Positions 45,309 through 54,331 of a stretch of 64,000 nt of DNA are shown in pieces (the first letter of the stretch is position 1; the number at the start of each line of letters is the position of its first letter). The notes beneath the pieces are model-generated. The model was not told the origin of the DNA. It worked only from the letters and a program-made list of their open reading frames with translations, and searched no databases. Origin of the DNA: an uncultured Eubacteriales bacterium (lineage in GTDB: Bacteria > Bacillota > Clostridia > Lachnospirales > Lachnospiraceae); contig UQYF01000001.1 in assembly GCA_900545175.1 (NCBI GenBank), positions 248,001 to 312,000 of the forward strand. Reading direction: 5' to 3'. The position numbers and the translations under genes are program-made.

Positions 45309-45656
45309 ATGATAATTTGCAGCGCAATATCAGATGCGGGTATCAATACAGTAATTTGTCTCGTTGTTGTATTCGCGGTACTTATCTTTATCTCCTTCTT
45401 AATAAGCCTTTTCAAGTACATTCCTAAGCTTGAGGCTTTATTCACCAAGAAGGATGCTAAGACAGAGCTTGCAGAGAATGCAGTTGTAAATACTGTATCA
45501 CAGATTGAGGTTAAGGAAGAGGAAGAAGAGCTTTCAGATGACCTTGAGCTTGTGGCTGTTATCACAGCAGCTATCGCAGCTTCAGCCGGAACTTCGACAG
45601 ACGGATTCGTGGTCCGCTCAATCAGAAGATCAAATAACAGTAAATGGGCTAAATAA
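45309..45656 (+). CDS. OadG/MmdD-like delta subunit
   Basis: This 115-residue protein has one N-terminal membrane helix (about 10-33), an acidic linker (about 50-80) and the C-terminal LVAVITAAIAASAG and VVRSIRRSNNSKW elements typical of the delta/gamma subunits of Na+-pumping decarboxylases. Such subunits hold the carboxyltransferase to the membrane pump. The start ATG 45309 has ACGAGGTG six bases upstream; a GTG at 45300 is possible. It is the second gene of the operon. Confidence 0.85.
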   Translation: MIICSAISDAGINTVICLVVVFAVLIFISFLISLFKYIPKLEALFTKKDAKTELAENAVVNTVSQIEVKEEEEELSDDLELVAVITAAIAASAGTSTDGFVVRSIRRSNNSKWAK

Positions 45657-45678
45657 TGCCTGATTTAGGAGGATTAAC

Positions 45679-46047
45679 ATGAAGAATTATACAATCACAG
45701 TAAATGGTAATGTGTATGATGTTACAGTAGAAGAGGGTGGCGCAGGCAGCACTCCTGTTGCAGCACCAAAGGCTGCACCTAAGGCAGCTCCAAAGGCTGC
45801 AGCAGCACCAAAGGCAGCACCAGCCGGTGCAGGCGCAGTTAAGATTACAGCCCCAATGCCAGGCAAGATTGTTGCAGTTAAGGCTAATGCCGGTGCAGCA
45901 GTTAAGAAGGGACAGGTTATCCTTGTCCTTGAGGCAATGAAGATGGAGAACGACGTAGTTGCTCCTCAGGATGGTACACTTGCAAGCGTTGATGTTGCAA
46001 CAGGTGCATCTGTAGAGGCTGGTTCCGTATTAGCTACAATGAACTAA
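45679..46047 (+). CDS. Biotin carboxyl carrier protein (1.3S-like)
   Basis: This 122-residue protein has an N-terminal MKNYTITVNGNVYDVTVEE strand, a flexible Ala/Pro/Lys linker (about 24-52) with repeated PKAA units, and a biotinyl domain with the biotin-acceptor K88 in EAMKME. It carries carboxybiotin between the carboxyltransferases and the membrane subunit. AGGAGG precedes the ATG. It is the only biotin carrier in the window and serves both carboxyltransferases encoded around it. Confidence 0.93.
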   Translation: MKNYTITVNGNVYDVTVEEGGAGSTPVAAPKAAPKAAPKAAAAPKAAPAGAGAVKITAPMPGKIVAVKANAGAAVKKGQVILVLEAMKMENDVVAPQDGTLASVDVATGASVEAGSVLATMN

Positions 46048-46074
46048 TAAACAAAACCACGGAGAGGAATAAAG

Positions 46075-47232
46075 ATGGAAATCATTACAGAAACATTAGT
46101 CAACCTGCTTAACCAGACAGGATTCATGACATTGTCCTACAAGAACTTCATAATGGTTGCAGTGGCATTGTTCTTCCTTTATCTGGCAATTAAGAAGGGT
46201 TATGAACCACTTCTCCTTGTCCCGATTTCATTTGGTATGCTCCTTGTTAACCTTTTCCCGGACATTATGATGACCGTAGAAGAGGCAAAGGCTTCCGGAA
46301 GTCAGGCAGCAGGTCTTTTACATTATTTTTATTTACTTGACGAGTGGAGCATCCTGCCATCCCTTATTTTCATGGGTGTAGGTGCGATGACCGATTTCGG
46401 ACCGCTCATTGCAAATCCTAAGAGCTTCCTCTTAGGTGCAGCAGCACAGTTGGGTATTTTCAGTGCATATTTCCTTGCTATCCTTTTAGGATTCAATGGC
46501 ATGGCAGCCGCAGCTATCTCCATCATCGGTGGTGCTGACGGCCCTACATCCATTTTCCTTGCAGGTAAGCTTGGCCAGACAGAGCTTATGGGACCTATCG
46601 CCGTAGCAGCGTACTCCTACATGTCTCTTGTACCTATCATTCAGCCGCCTATCATGAAGCTTCTTACAACTGAGAAGGAGCGTAAGATTAAGATGGAGCA
46701 GCTTCGCCCTGTATCAAAGCTTGAGAAGATTCTCTTCCCAATCATTGTTACAATCGTAGTTGTACTTATCCTTCCTTCGACAGCACCACTTATCGGTATG
46801 CTCATGCTCGGTAACCTCTTCAAGGAGAGCGGTGTTGTTAAGCAGCTCGCTGAGACAGCTTCAAATGCTCTTATGTACATCGTAGTTATCATCCTCGGTA
46901 CATCCGTAGGTGCTACTACAAGTGCAGAGGCATTCTTAAAGGCTGATACACTCAAGATTGTCGTACTCGGCCTTGTTGCTTTTGCCGTAGGTACTGCAGG
47001 AGGAGTTTTGTTCGGCAAGCTTATGTGCCTCGCAACCAAGGGCAAGGTTAACCCGCTCATCGGTTCAGCGGGTGTATCCGCCGTTCCTATGGCTGCCAGA
47101 GTATCACAGAAGGTTGGAGCAGAAGCTGACCCGACTAACTTCTTACTCATGCATGCTATGGGACCTAATGTTGCAGGTGTTATCGGAACAGCCGTTGTAG
47201 CCGGTACATTCATGGCGATATTCGGTGTATAA
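46075..47232 (+). CDS. oadB: Na+-translocating decarboxylase beta subunit
   Basis: This 385-residue polytopic membrane protein has about ten hydrophobic segments and the OadB/MmdB/GcdB signature regions, including DFGPLIANPKSFLLGAAAQLGIF split over two segments, GGADGPTSIF (the essential Asp of the re-entrant helix) and MGPNVAGVIG at the end. It decarboxylates carboxybiotin and exports Na+. GGAGAGG precedes the ATG. It follows the biotin carrier gene by 27 bases. Confidence 0.95.
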   Translation: MEIITETLVNLLNQTGFMTLSYKNFIMVAVALFFLYLAIKKGYEPLLLVPISFGMLLVNLFPDIMMTVEEAKASGSQAAGLLHYFYLLDEWSILPSLIFMGVGAMTDFGPLIANPKSFLLGAAAQLGIFSAYFLAILLGFNGMAAAAISIIGGADGPTSIFLAGKLGQTELMGPIAVAAYSYMSLVPIIQPPIMKLLTTEKERKIKMEQLRPVSKLEKILFPIIVTIVVVLILPSTAPLIGMLMLGNLFKESGVVKQLAETASNALMYIVVIILGTSVGATTSAEAFLKADTLKIVVLGLVAFAVGTAGGVLFGKLMCLATKGKVNPLIGSAGVSAVPMAARVSQKVGAEADPTNFLLMHAMGPNVAGVIGTAVVAGTFMAIFGV

Positions 47233-47235
47233 GCT

Positions 47236-47422
47236 CATTTCAAAGCATAACTGAAATGACTGCTTGCAGTCACTTTCAGCTATGCTTTAGAAATGGCAAC
47301 AGCGATGAGAAATAAGGCTGTCAAGCCTTGTTTCGAATTGATGTTGTAAATTGCGCAGCAATTTACAGCTTATACACAAGCATATAAGTAATGTAAAATT
47401 GCGGCTTATACAATTTTGTTAC
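47236..47422 (+). other. Tandem hairpins between oadB and oadA
   Basis: Three stem-loops follow oadB. The first is a long imperfect stem whose ends are CATTTC and GAAATG (47236-47295) with a TGACTGC/GCAGTCA core. The second is TGTAAATTGC-gca-GCAATTTACA (47345-47367). The third is AT-rich (about 47392-47422). None has a clear T tract, so mRNA processing, stability or attenuation is more likely than termination. Confidence 0.6.
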
Positions 47423-47447
47423 AAACAATTTTCAGGAGGAAAATAAA

Positions 47448-48854
47448 ATGGCAGAAAAGAAACCGGTTCAAATAGTTGAAACTGTTTTGCGTGATGCTCA
47501 TCAGTCACTTATTGCCACCAGAATGTCTACAGAGCAGATGCTTCCTATCATCGACAAGATGGATAAGGTTGGATATTATGCTGTAGAGTGCTGGGGCGGT
47601 GCTACTTTTGATGCATGTTTAAGATTCTTAAAGGAAGATCCATGGATGAGACTTCGTAAGCTCAAGGATGGCTTCAAGAACACAAAGCTTCAGATGTTAT
47701 TTCGTGGACAGAACATCCTCGGTTATCGTCCGTATGCAGATGACGTTGTAGAGTACTTCGTAAAGAAGTCCGCTGCCAACGGTATCGATGTAATTCGTAT
47801 TTTTGACTGTCTTAACGATATCCGTAACCTTGAGACAGCAGTTAAGGCTGCTAACTCAGAGGGCGTTGAAGCTCAGGTTGCTCTTTCTTATACATTAGGT
47901 GATGCATATACACTTGATTACTGGAAAGATATGGCTAAGAAGATTGAGGATATGGGTGCTAATTCTATCTGTATCAAGGATATGGCTGGTCTTTTAGTTC
48001 CTTACAAGGCTACAGAGCTTGTACAGGCACTTAAGGAAGGCACATCTCTTCCTATCGACCTTCATACACATTACACATCAGGTGTTGCTTCAATGACATA
48101 TCTTAAGGCAGTTGAGGCAGGCTGTGACAGAATCGATACAGCTATGTCACCTATGGCTATGGGTACAAGCCAGCCTGCAACAGAGGTTCTCGCTAAGACA
48201 TTTGAGGGAACTCCTTATGATCCTGGCTTTGACCAGAACCTTCTTGCTGAGATTGCTGCTTACTTTACACCTCTTCGCGAAGAGTGGATTAAGAGCGGTC
48301 TTATGAGCACAAAGGTTATGGGTGTTAATATCAAGACTCTTCTTTATCAGGTACCTGGCGGTATGCTTTCAAACCTTGTTTCCCAGTTAAAGGAAATGAA
48401 GGCAGAGGATAAGTTTACAGAAGTTCTTGAGGAAGTTCCAAGAGTTCGTAAGGACTTCGGTGAACCACCTCTTGTTACACCTTCAAGCCAGATCGTTGGT
48501 ACACAGGCTGTTCTCAACGTAGTTCTCGGTGAGAGATATAAGAACATGACTAAGGAATCTAAGGACTTACTTCTCGGTAAGTATGGAAAGACTGTTAAGC
48601 CTTTCAACCCTGAGGTTCAGAAGAAGGCTATTGAGCTTTCAGGCGAGAAGCCAATCACATGCCGTTTCGCTGATACTCTTAAGCCGGAGCTTGCTAAGCT
48701 TGAGTCTGAGATGAAGCAGTACAAGCAGCAGGATGAGGATGTATTATCATACGCACTCTTCCCACAGGTTGCTACAGACTTCTTCAAGTACAGAGAAGCA
48801 CAGCAGACTAAGGTTGACGCTACAGCAGCTAAGGATGGCGCTTACCCTGTATAA
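47448..48854 (+). CDS. oadA: Oxaloacetate decarboxylase/pyruvate carboxylase B-like carboxyltransferase (5S)
   Basis: This 468-residue TIM-barrel carboxyltransferase begins with VETVLRDAHQSL (D16 metal region), has the carbamylated-Lys type segment SICIKDMAGL and the metal-binding DLHTHYTSG motif. It ends with a conserved helical domain but without a fused biotinyl domain, unlike OadA. It transfers CO2 between oxaloacetate/pyruvate and biotin. A strong AGGAGG precedes the ATG. Codon use is that of a highly expressed gene. It is probably in one operon with the preceding four genes. Confidence 0.93.
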   Translation: MAEKKPVQIVETVLRDAHQSLIATRMSTEQMLPIIDKMDKVGYYAVECWGGATFDACLRFLKEDPWMRLRKLKDGFKNTKLQMLFRGQNILGYRPYADDVVEYFVKKSAANGIDVIRIFDCLNDIRNLETAVKAANSEGVEAQVALSYTLGDAYTLDYWKDMAKKIEDMGANSICIKDMAGLLVPYKATELVQALKEGTSLPIDLHTHYTSGVASMTYLKAVEAGCDRIDTAMSPMAMGTSQPATEVLAKTFEGTPYDPGFDQNLLAEIAAYFTPLREEWIKSGLMSTKVMGVNIKTLLYQVPGGMLSNLVSQLKEMKAEDKFTEVLEEVPRVRKDFGEPPLVTPSSQIVGTQAVLNVVLGERYKNMTKESKDLLLGKYGKTVKPFNPEVQKKAIELSGEKPITCRFADTLKPELAKLESEMKQYKQQDEDVLSYALFPQVATDFFKYREAQQTKVDATAAKDGAYPV

Positions 48855-48897
48855 ATCTATACAAAAATGCTGAGTATGTAATACACAGTCAGTAAAC

Positions 48898-48938
48898 AAA
48901 GAGGTCAATTTAATGTAATTTTAAATCGACCTCTTTAT
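48898..48938 (+). terminator. Intrinsic terminator after oadA
   Basis: AAAGAGGTCAATTTAA (48898-48913) and TTAAATCGACCTCTTT (48921-48936) form a 16-pair stem with one mismatch, followed by AT. Confidence 0.85.
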
Positions 48939-49017
48939 CATACTGTAACAATATTGTTATCTCATAATATTTAATATGATATTATGGTACAATAAGTAAA
49001 TTGAACAATAAACAGTA

Positions 49018-49075
49018 AAATACCACCCATTACAATGCATATCAAATAGCTCTGCATTGTAGTGGGTGGTACTTT
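49018..49075. terminator. Long-stem terminator after rqcH
   Basis: TACCACCCATTACAATGCA (49021-49039) is mirrored by TGCATTGTAGTGGGTGGTA (49053-49071) with one mismatch. It lies just beyond the rqcH stop (49105) with a T-rich end on the minus strand, and may also stop plus-strand read-through. Confidence 0.85.
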
Positions 49076-49104
49076 ACGTTAATTTAGTAATATTCAGGAT
49101 GAAA

Positions 49105-50946
49105 TCATTCCTCTATAAGTGTACCCATCTTATGTGGGTTATTGTCAATAGTCATTGAGAAGTTGGTGTGATAGATTACAAAACCAGGCTTCGCTGCGGC
49201 AGGCTTCTTGATATGCTTTTTCTGGATATAGTCGACATCAACTTTCTCCTGAGTGCTCGCCTTGGAGTAGTGTGCAGCAAGTCTTGCGGCTTCCTCAAAG
49301 GTGTTGTCCGGAAGTTCCTTGTTTTCAGCTTTTACGATTACGTGTGAGCCCGGAATGTTCTTGGCATGGAACCACCAGTCATTGCCGGTTGCAAGCTTGA
49401 ATGTCAGGTATTCATTCTGGTAGTTGTTCTTTCCGACATACATATGAAAACCATCACTTGAAATATAGTGAAAAGGCTTGCTTGTAATCTTTTCTTTCTT
49501 ATTAGAGGATGCCTTTCCTTTAGAGCCCTTGTGGTGGATATAGCCATACTCAATCATTTCCTGCTTCAGCTGTACAAGGTCATCGTAGGACACGGCTATG
49601 TCGAGAGAGTTGCTTATAGACTCAAGATGGTCAATCTCTTCCTTTGTTTCAAGAGTGAGCTTACTCAGCGCTTCGTAAGTACGCTTAAGCTTATTATATC
49701 TATCGAAATATTTTATACTGTTCTCGCGTGCGGTCAAATCCTCCTGCAATGGAATAGTTATCATTTCGTTGGTATAATAGTTGAGTGCCTCAAAGCTCTT
49801 AGCACCCTCAGGAATATCGTAGCCATAAGCATTTAAAAGCTCACCGTAGATGCGGTATTTTTCGCGTTTTTCGGTATCGGAAAGCTGCTTTAGCTGGAGG
49901 TCATATTTTTTATTGTTGCGTTCAAGCGCAGTGTTCACAATCTGTCTTAAATCGGCTGAACGCTGACGGATACGTGTTATGTTATTCTTTTTTTCATAAA
50001 ATACTTGAAGCACGTCGCTTATTGAGGCATTATTTTCGATTCTGTAAGCAGATGAATTTGAAGAATGACGGTTATCTTTTGAAGACGGAGTGTTATCGTC
50101 AGCATCCATTTTCGGTGAGCTGTCTGCCGTTTCATACATGGTCAATGGAATGGCTGAAAATTCCACAGGTTCATCGTTTTTATATACAATACACGGTGAA
50201 AAATTACCGGATATGATATCTTTCATGACATGTCGAAAAATTCCATGCAGATGTGTAAGTTCAGGCTCAGTCATACAGTTGGCAGGAGTACTGCTGTCTA
50301 TTGATGCAAGATGGCATATCTCTTCGGCGCTTACAGGGCTTATTCCTGTAAAAGAAGAATAGAGTGCCTTGGAAACAGGCATTGGTTTTTGCAAAAGACA
50401 AGCTGCAAAAGCGTCTGAATCTACAGTGAGAGGGTTAAGTTTGCCGGTAGTGTTGGGAATGAAGTAATTCCGTCCGGGAAGAACTTCGCGCACAGAGCTT
50501 ACATATGCAGGGACATGCTTGATACTGTCGATTATCATGTCGTTTTCATCGCAGAATATGATATTACTGTGTTTGCCCATCAGCTCTACAATAAGAAACT
50601 TTTTGCACAGGTCGCCCATCTCATCGAGATGTTCTATTTCAAATCTGATTATGCGTTCAAGTCCGGGCTGTGTAATTGACACGATTCGTCCGTTGCTTAA
50701 ATGCTTTCTTAGAAGCATGCAGAAATTCGGTGCCGTAAGCGGGCTTGGCTTGTTATCCTGCAATATATATACAAGCGGAAGACTTGCGCTTGCAGACAGT
50801 AAGAGCCTGTACTGCTCTTTGTTGTTCTTGATTGTGATAAAAAGCTCATCATCCTCAGGCTGTGCTATCTTATATAATCGTCCGCCTAGCAGCTTATCGT
50901 TCATTTCCTTTACAAGTGCTGCGACTACAAATCCATCAAATGCCAT
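49105..50946 (-). CDS. rqcH: Ribosome quality control protein RqcH (NFACT family)
   Basis: This 613-residue protein has an N-terminal NFACT-N domain beginning MAFDGFVVAALVKEMND, a helix-hairpin-helix and a coiled-coil middle (about 290-440), and the C-terminal NFACT-R domain with WWFHAKNIPGSHVIV. RqcH binds stalled 50S subunits and adds alanine tails. The known Asp-Arg pair at residues 97-98 in Bacillus is Glu97-Arg98 here. The family was earlier called fibronectin-binding protein A. It is monocistronic on the minus strand. Confidence 0.92.
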   Translation of the reverse strand: MAFDGFVVAALVKEMNDKLLGGRLYKIAQPEDDELFITIKNNKEQYRLLLSASASLPLVYILQDNKPSPLTAPNFCMLLRKHLSNGRIVSITQPGLERIIRFEIEHLDEMGDLCKKFLIVELMGKHSNIIFCDENDMIIDSIKHVPAYVSSVREVLPGRNYFIPNTTGKLNPLTVDSDAFAACLLQKPMPVSKALYSSFTGISPVSAEEICHLASIDSSTPANCMTEPELTHLHGIFRHVMKDIISGNFSPCIVYKNDEPVEFSAIPLTMYETADSSPKMDADDNTPSSKDNRHSSNSSAYRIENNASISDVLQVFYEKKNNITRIRQRSADLRQIVNTALERNNKKYDLQLKQLSDTEKREKYRIYGELLNAYGYDIPEGAKSFEALNYYTNEMITIPLQEDLTARENSIKYFDRYNKLKRTYEALSKLTLETKEEIDHLESISNSLDIAVSYDDLVQLKQEMIEYGYIHHKGSKGKASSNKKEKITSKPFHYISSDGFHMYVGKNNYQNEYLTFKLATGNDWWFHAKNIPGSHVIVKAENKELPDNTFEEAARLAAHYSKASTQEKVDVDYIQKKHIKKPAAAKPGFVIYHTNFSMTIDNNPHKMGTLIEE

Positions 50947-51176
50947 TTTTATTCCTCAACTTTCTTATAAATCTCTATTTCATAATAGCTAATACTGGCA
51001 ATAATTCCGACAATATAAAACAAAAATATTGTATTCTTTAATATATAATTTACCATTTTGTATGCTCGTAAGTGCAAAAATATATTATAATTGTAGCATA
51101 TTTTGAATAAATATGGTATAATTTTTTAAAAGTATGCAATAAATGTGTAATACGTTTATATTATGGAGGAAATCCG

Positions 51177-52055
51177 ATGATTAAGAGCATGACAGGATTT
51201 GGAAGATATGAAGCTGTCGATAATGAACGCAAGATTACAGTAGAGATGAAGTCTGTCAATCACAGATATCTTGAAACAGGCATCAAGATGCCGAAAAAGT
51301 TGAATTTCTATGAAGCCGGAATAAGAAATGTCCTTAAGAAATATATTAGCAGAGGCAAGGTTGATATATTTATCACTTTTGAAGATTTTTCCGAAAATAA
51401 AGTCCGCCTGCATTATAACAAGGAACTCGCAGATGAATATATGGACATATTTAAGCAGATATCACAGCAGTATGGCATAGAAAACGATGTGAAGACTTCA
51501 ATGCTTGCTAAGATGCCGGAAGTTATCACGATGGAAGATGAGGAAAGTGATGACGAGACTGTATGGCATCTTTTAGAGCATGCAGTTGATATGGCATGTA
51601 AAGAGTTTGTTGAAACAAGAGTCAGGGAAGGCGAACAACTGAAAGCCGATCTTATAGATAAGCTTGACAGAATGCTTGAACTGGTCGATTTTATTGAAAA
51701 CAGAAGTCCGCAGGTAGTTGATGAATACAGGGAAAGACTTGAGGGCAAAGTAAAAGAGCTGCTTGCTGATACATCGCTTGATGATGGCAGGATTGCGACA
51801 GAGGTTACAATATTTGCCGATAAGATATGTGTAGATGAGGAAACAGTCCGTTTAAGAAGTCATATTGAGAGCACGAAGGCTACAATCTTAGAAGGTGGAA
51901 GTGTCGGAAGGAAGCTTGATTTTATTGCTCAGGAGATGAACCGCGAAGCGAATACTATTCTTTCTAAGGCGAGTGACTTATCGATTACCGATTGTGCAAT
52001 AACTCTTAAGACGGAGATTGAAAAGGTCCGGGAACAGATACAGAATATAGAATAG
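51177..52055 (+). CDS. yicC: YicC family endoribonuclease
   Basis: This 292-residue protein starts MIKSMTGFGRYEA and ends with the helical DUF1732 domain (GSVGRKLDFIAQEMNREANT then KTEIEKVREQIQNIE), the YicC signature. The E. coli member is an RNase. GGAGGA is close to the ATG. It is usually followed by remA and gmk in Clostridia, but here rpoZ comes next. Confidence 0.93.
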   Translation: MIKSMTGFGRYEAVDNERKITVEMKSVNHRYLETGIKMPKKLNFYEAGIRNVLKKYISRGKVDIFITFEDFSENKVRLHYNKELADEYMDIFKQISQQYGIENDVKTSMLAKMPEVITMEDEESDDETVWHLLEHAVDMACKEFVETRVREGEQLKADLIDKLDRMLELVDFIENRSPQVVDEYRERLEGKVKELLADTSLDDGRIATEVTIFADKICVDEETVRLRSHIESTKATILEGGSVGRKLDFIAQEMNREANTILSKASDLSITDCAITLKTEIEKVREQIQNIE

Positions 52056-52058
52056 CTA

Positions 52059-52087
52059 TTGACAAAATTAAAAAAACAGGACATAAT
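52059..52087 (+). promoter_or_regulatory. Sigma-A-type promoter for rpoZ
   Basis: TTGACA (52059-52064) and CATAAT (52082-52087) are 17 bases apart, directly after the yicC stop. The leader is about 100 bases. Confidence 0.75.
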
Positions 52088-52193
52088 ATCAGCTATGGCA
52101 ATATTTCATAATGCGAAGAATGCCTTATAACAGATATTTGCATTATATTGTTGAAATATGTGAACGAATATCCAGCATGGAAGGAGAATTAGA

Positions 52194-52439
52194 ATGTTAC
52201 ATCCATCTTATACAGATTTAATGGAAGTTGTTAACAGTGATGTTGAGCCGGGAGAGCAGCCAATTGTACAGAGCCGTTATTCAATCGTGCTCGCTACAGC
52301 AAAGAGAGCAAGACAGCTTATTGCAGGTGATGAGCCTCTTGTTAAGGTTAAATCTGTTGACAAGCCGTTATCAATCGCTATTGAGGAGCTTTACGAATCT
52401 AAGATTAAGATTATCAGTGAAGACGGAAGCGAGGAATAA
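52194..52439 (+). CDS. rpoZ: RNA polymerase omega subunit
   Basis: This 81-residue protein starts MLHPSYTDLMEV and has the omega motif SRYSIVLATAKRARQL with KPLSIAIEELYESKIKI at the end. It assists RNA polymerase assembly. AAGGAG precedes the ATG. It has its own promoter and terminator. The absence of gmk just upstream is unusual for Clostridia. Confidence 0.93.
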   Translation: MLHPSYTDLMEVVNSDVEPGEQPIVQSRYSIVLATAKRARQLIAGDEPLVKVKSVDKPLSIAIEELYESKIKIISEDGSEE

Positions 52440-52454
52440 TCGTAATAGAATATA

Positions 52455-52508
52455 AAAGGACTGTTATACTTAATGTTTCGCTTTTAGTGTGACAGTCCTT
52501 TGTTTTTG
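52455..52508 (+). terminator. Intrinsic terminator after rpoZ
   Basis: AAAGGACTGTTATACT (52455-52470) pairs with AGTGTGACAGTCCTTT (52486-52501), followed by GTTTTT. Confidence 0.85.
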
Positions 52509-52530
52509 GTTAAAAGGGAGTACATATATT

Positions 52531-53373
52531 ATGGAATGGATTGAATATCTGAAGGTTATCATACTTGGTATAGTTGAAGGAATCACGGAATGGCTTCCTA
52601 TAAGCAGTACAGGACATCTTATCCTTGTAGACGAATTTATGAAGCTTAATATGAGTGATGCGTTCAAGGAAATGTTTGATGTAGTTATACAGCTTGGTGC
52701 GATTATGGCTGTTTTTGTGATTTATTTTAAGAAGCTTATTCCTATAGATGCGGTTAAGACTGACAACGATAAGCACAGACTTGCGTGGAATAATGAAAAG
52801 CTTATCATGTGGTGCAAGATACTTGTGGCAAGTATGCCTGCTGCCATAATCGGACTTCCGTTTGATGATAAGCTTGACGAGTTTTTTTATAATGCACCTA
52901 CCGTTGCTGTCATGCTGATTGTTTACGGTATTGCTTTTATAGTTGTTGAAAAGCTTCATAGAGGAAAGCGCTTTAAGATTAACGACATCAGTGAGATTAC
53001 ATTTAAGACAGCAGCTTTGATAGGAATATTTCAGGTACTTGCACTTATTCCGGGAACATCACGTTCGGGAGCAACGATTGTAGGAGCCATGATTATTGGT
53101 GTTGGAAGAACTGCTGCCGCTGAGTTTACTTTTTACCTTGCAATACCTGTAATGTTCGGTGCCAGCTTCCTTAAGCTTCTAAAGTTCGGCTTCGCATTTA
53201 CGGCATCTGAGGCGGCTGCATTGATTCTTGGAATGATTGTCGCATTTGCAGTTTCAATTATTGCGATTAAGTTCCTTATGAACTATATAAAGAAGCATGA
53301 CTTTACTGTGTTCGGATGGTACAGAATAGTTCTTGGTGTACTTGTTCTTATAATGATGTTTGCAGGGCATTAA
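52531..53373 (+). CDS. uppP: Undecaprenyl-diphosphatase (UppP/BacA)
   Basis: This protein of about 280 residues has seven or more hydrophobic segments, the [20 protein letters not shown] motif at residues 12-31 and [10 protein letters not shown] in the second half. It dephosphorylates undecaprenyl diphosphate so that the carrier can be reused, and gives bacitracin resistance. ATG 52531 is chosen; an in-frame TTG at 52489 falls inside the rpoZ terminator. Confidence 0.94.
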   Translation: MEWIEYLKVIILGIVEGITEWLPISSTGHLILVDEFMKLNMSDAFKEMFDVVIQLGAIMAVFVIYFKKLIPIDAVKTDNDKHRLAWNNEKLIMWCKILVASMPAAIIGLPFDDKLDEFFYNAPTVAVMLIVYGIAFIVVEKLHRGKRFKINDISEITFKTAALIGIFQVLALIPGTSRSGATIVGAMIIGVGRTAAAEFTFYLAIPVMFGASFLKLLKFGFAFTASEAAALILGMIVAFAVSIIAIKFLMNYIKKHDFTVFGWYRIVLGVLVLIMMFAGH

Positions 53374-53534
53374 TTCATATGAATATCAATACCGGAAACG
53401 GCAGTATATGAAGAAAAGCAGGCAATAAATATTGACAAAGTACAAGAATAAGTATATTGTTAAGGAGTAAGAGAATATATTATTCTTACATATTTTTGTC
53501 AGTTTAATAATATGTTTGGAAAGGAGTGCATATT

Positions 53535-54251
53535 ATGTCGTTATCGATTAACACATTATTGAATGGATTTGGAAATACTTCGTCTAACAGTTCGTATACG
53601 AGTGGTCTGTATTCCTCATTGTCGGAATATTCCACAATAAGAACAGGAGCGTACAAGAAGCTTCTGAATTCATACTTTTCTAAGACGCAGTCAACAAAAG
53701 CTTCACAGACGGGAACCAATTATCAGGTTAAAGGCAATTCTACAGTAGAGAAGAAGCAGCTTACGGAAGTTAAGGATGCTGCGGATAGTCTGTATAGCTC
53801 AGCCGCGAAGCTTACCGATACCAGTTCAACTAAGAGCTTATTTAAGAATGCTCAGTCAGTTACGGGTGAGATTTCATCGGCAGTAAAGAACTTTGTGAAC
53901 GATTATAATTCACTTGTCGAGGAAGCGGCCGATACATCGAATTCGAAGGTTACAGGCAAGGTTTCATTCATGACGAGCCAGACTAATGCATACAAGAGCT
54001 CACTTGAGAACATCGGCATAACAATCAATGATGATAAGACTCTTACAGTGGATGAGAAGAAACTTAACAGCGCAGATGTTAATGATGTGAAGAAGCTTTT
54101 TAACGGTTCAAGTTCAATGGCATATCAGACATTTGTGAGAGCATCTTCGATAAGCAGTGCGGCTGAGAACGCCAGCACAACATCCGGATTATATGGTTCG
54201 GACGGAGCTTACGATAATTATTATAACAGTGCATATAATTGGTATCTGTAA
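53535..54251 (+). CDS. Ser/Thr-rich hypothetical protein with FliD-C-like segment
   Basis: This 238-residue protein has no signal peptide. It starts with a Ser-rich region, then helical parts, and a segment VKNFVNDYNSLVEEA followed by SLENIGITINDDKTLTVDEK that resembles the end of flagellar hook-cap FliD proteins (a coiled segment with an FVDxYNxL-like motif). The C-terminus is rich in Tyr, Asn and Gly. AAGGAG at 53521-53526 supports ATG 53535. A flagellin lysine methylase gene follows. It may be a surface, flagellum-associated or sporulation-stage protein. Confidence 0.6.
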   Translation: MSLSINTLLNGFGNTSSNSSYTSGLYSSLSEYSTIRTGAYKKLLNSYFSKTQSTKASQTGTNYQVKGNSTVEKKQLTEVKDAADSLYSSAAKLTDTSSTKSLFKNAQSVTGEISSAVKNFVNDYNSLVEEAADTSNSKVTGKVSFMTSQTNAYKSSLENIGITINDDKTLTVDEKKLNSADVNDVKKLFNGSSSMAYQTFVRASSISSAAENASTTSGLYGSDGAYDNYYNSAYNWYL

Positions 54252-54271
54252 TAATTTATAAGAATCAATAA

Positions 54272-54308
54272 GGGCACCAGAATGCTATACATTTTGGTGT
54301 TCTTTTTT
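54272..54308 (+). terminator. Intrinsic terminator
   Basis: GCACCAGAATG (54274-54284) and CATTTTGGTGT (54290-54300) form a stem with G-T pairs, followed by TCTTTTTT. It separates the FliD-like and FliB genes. Confidence 0.75.
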
Positions 54309-54331
54309 GCGATAGAGAGGATTTATAAGCC

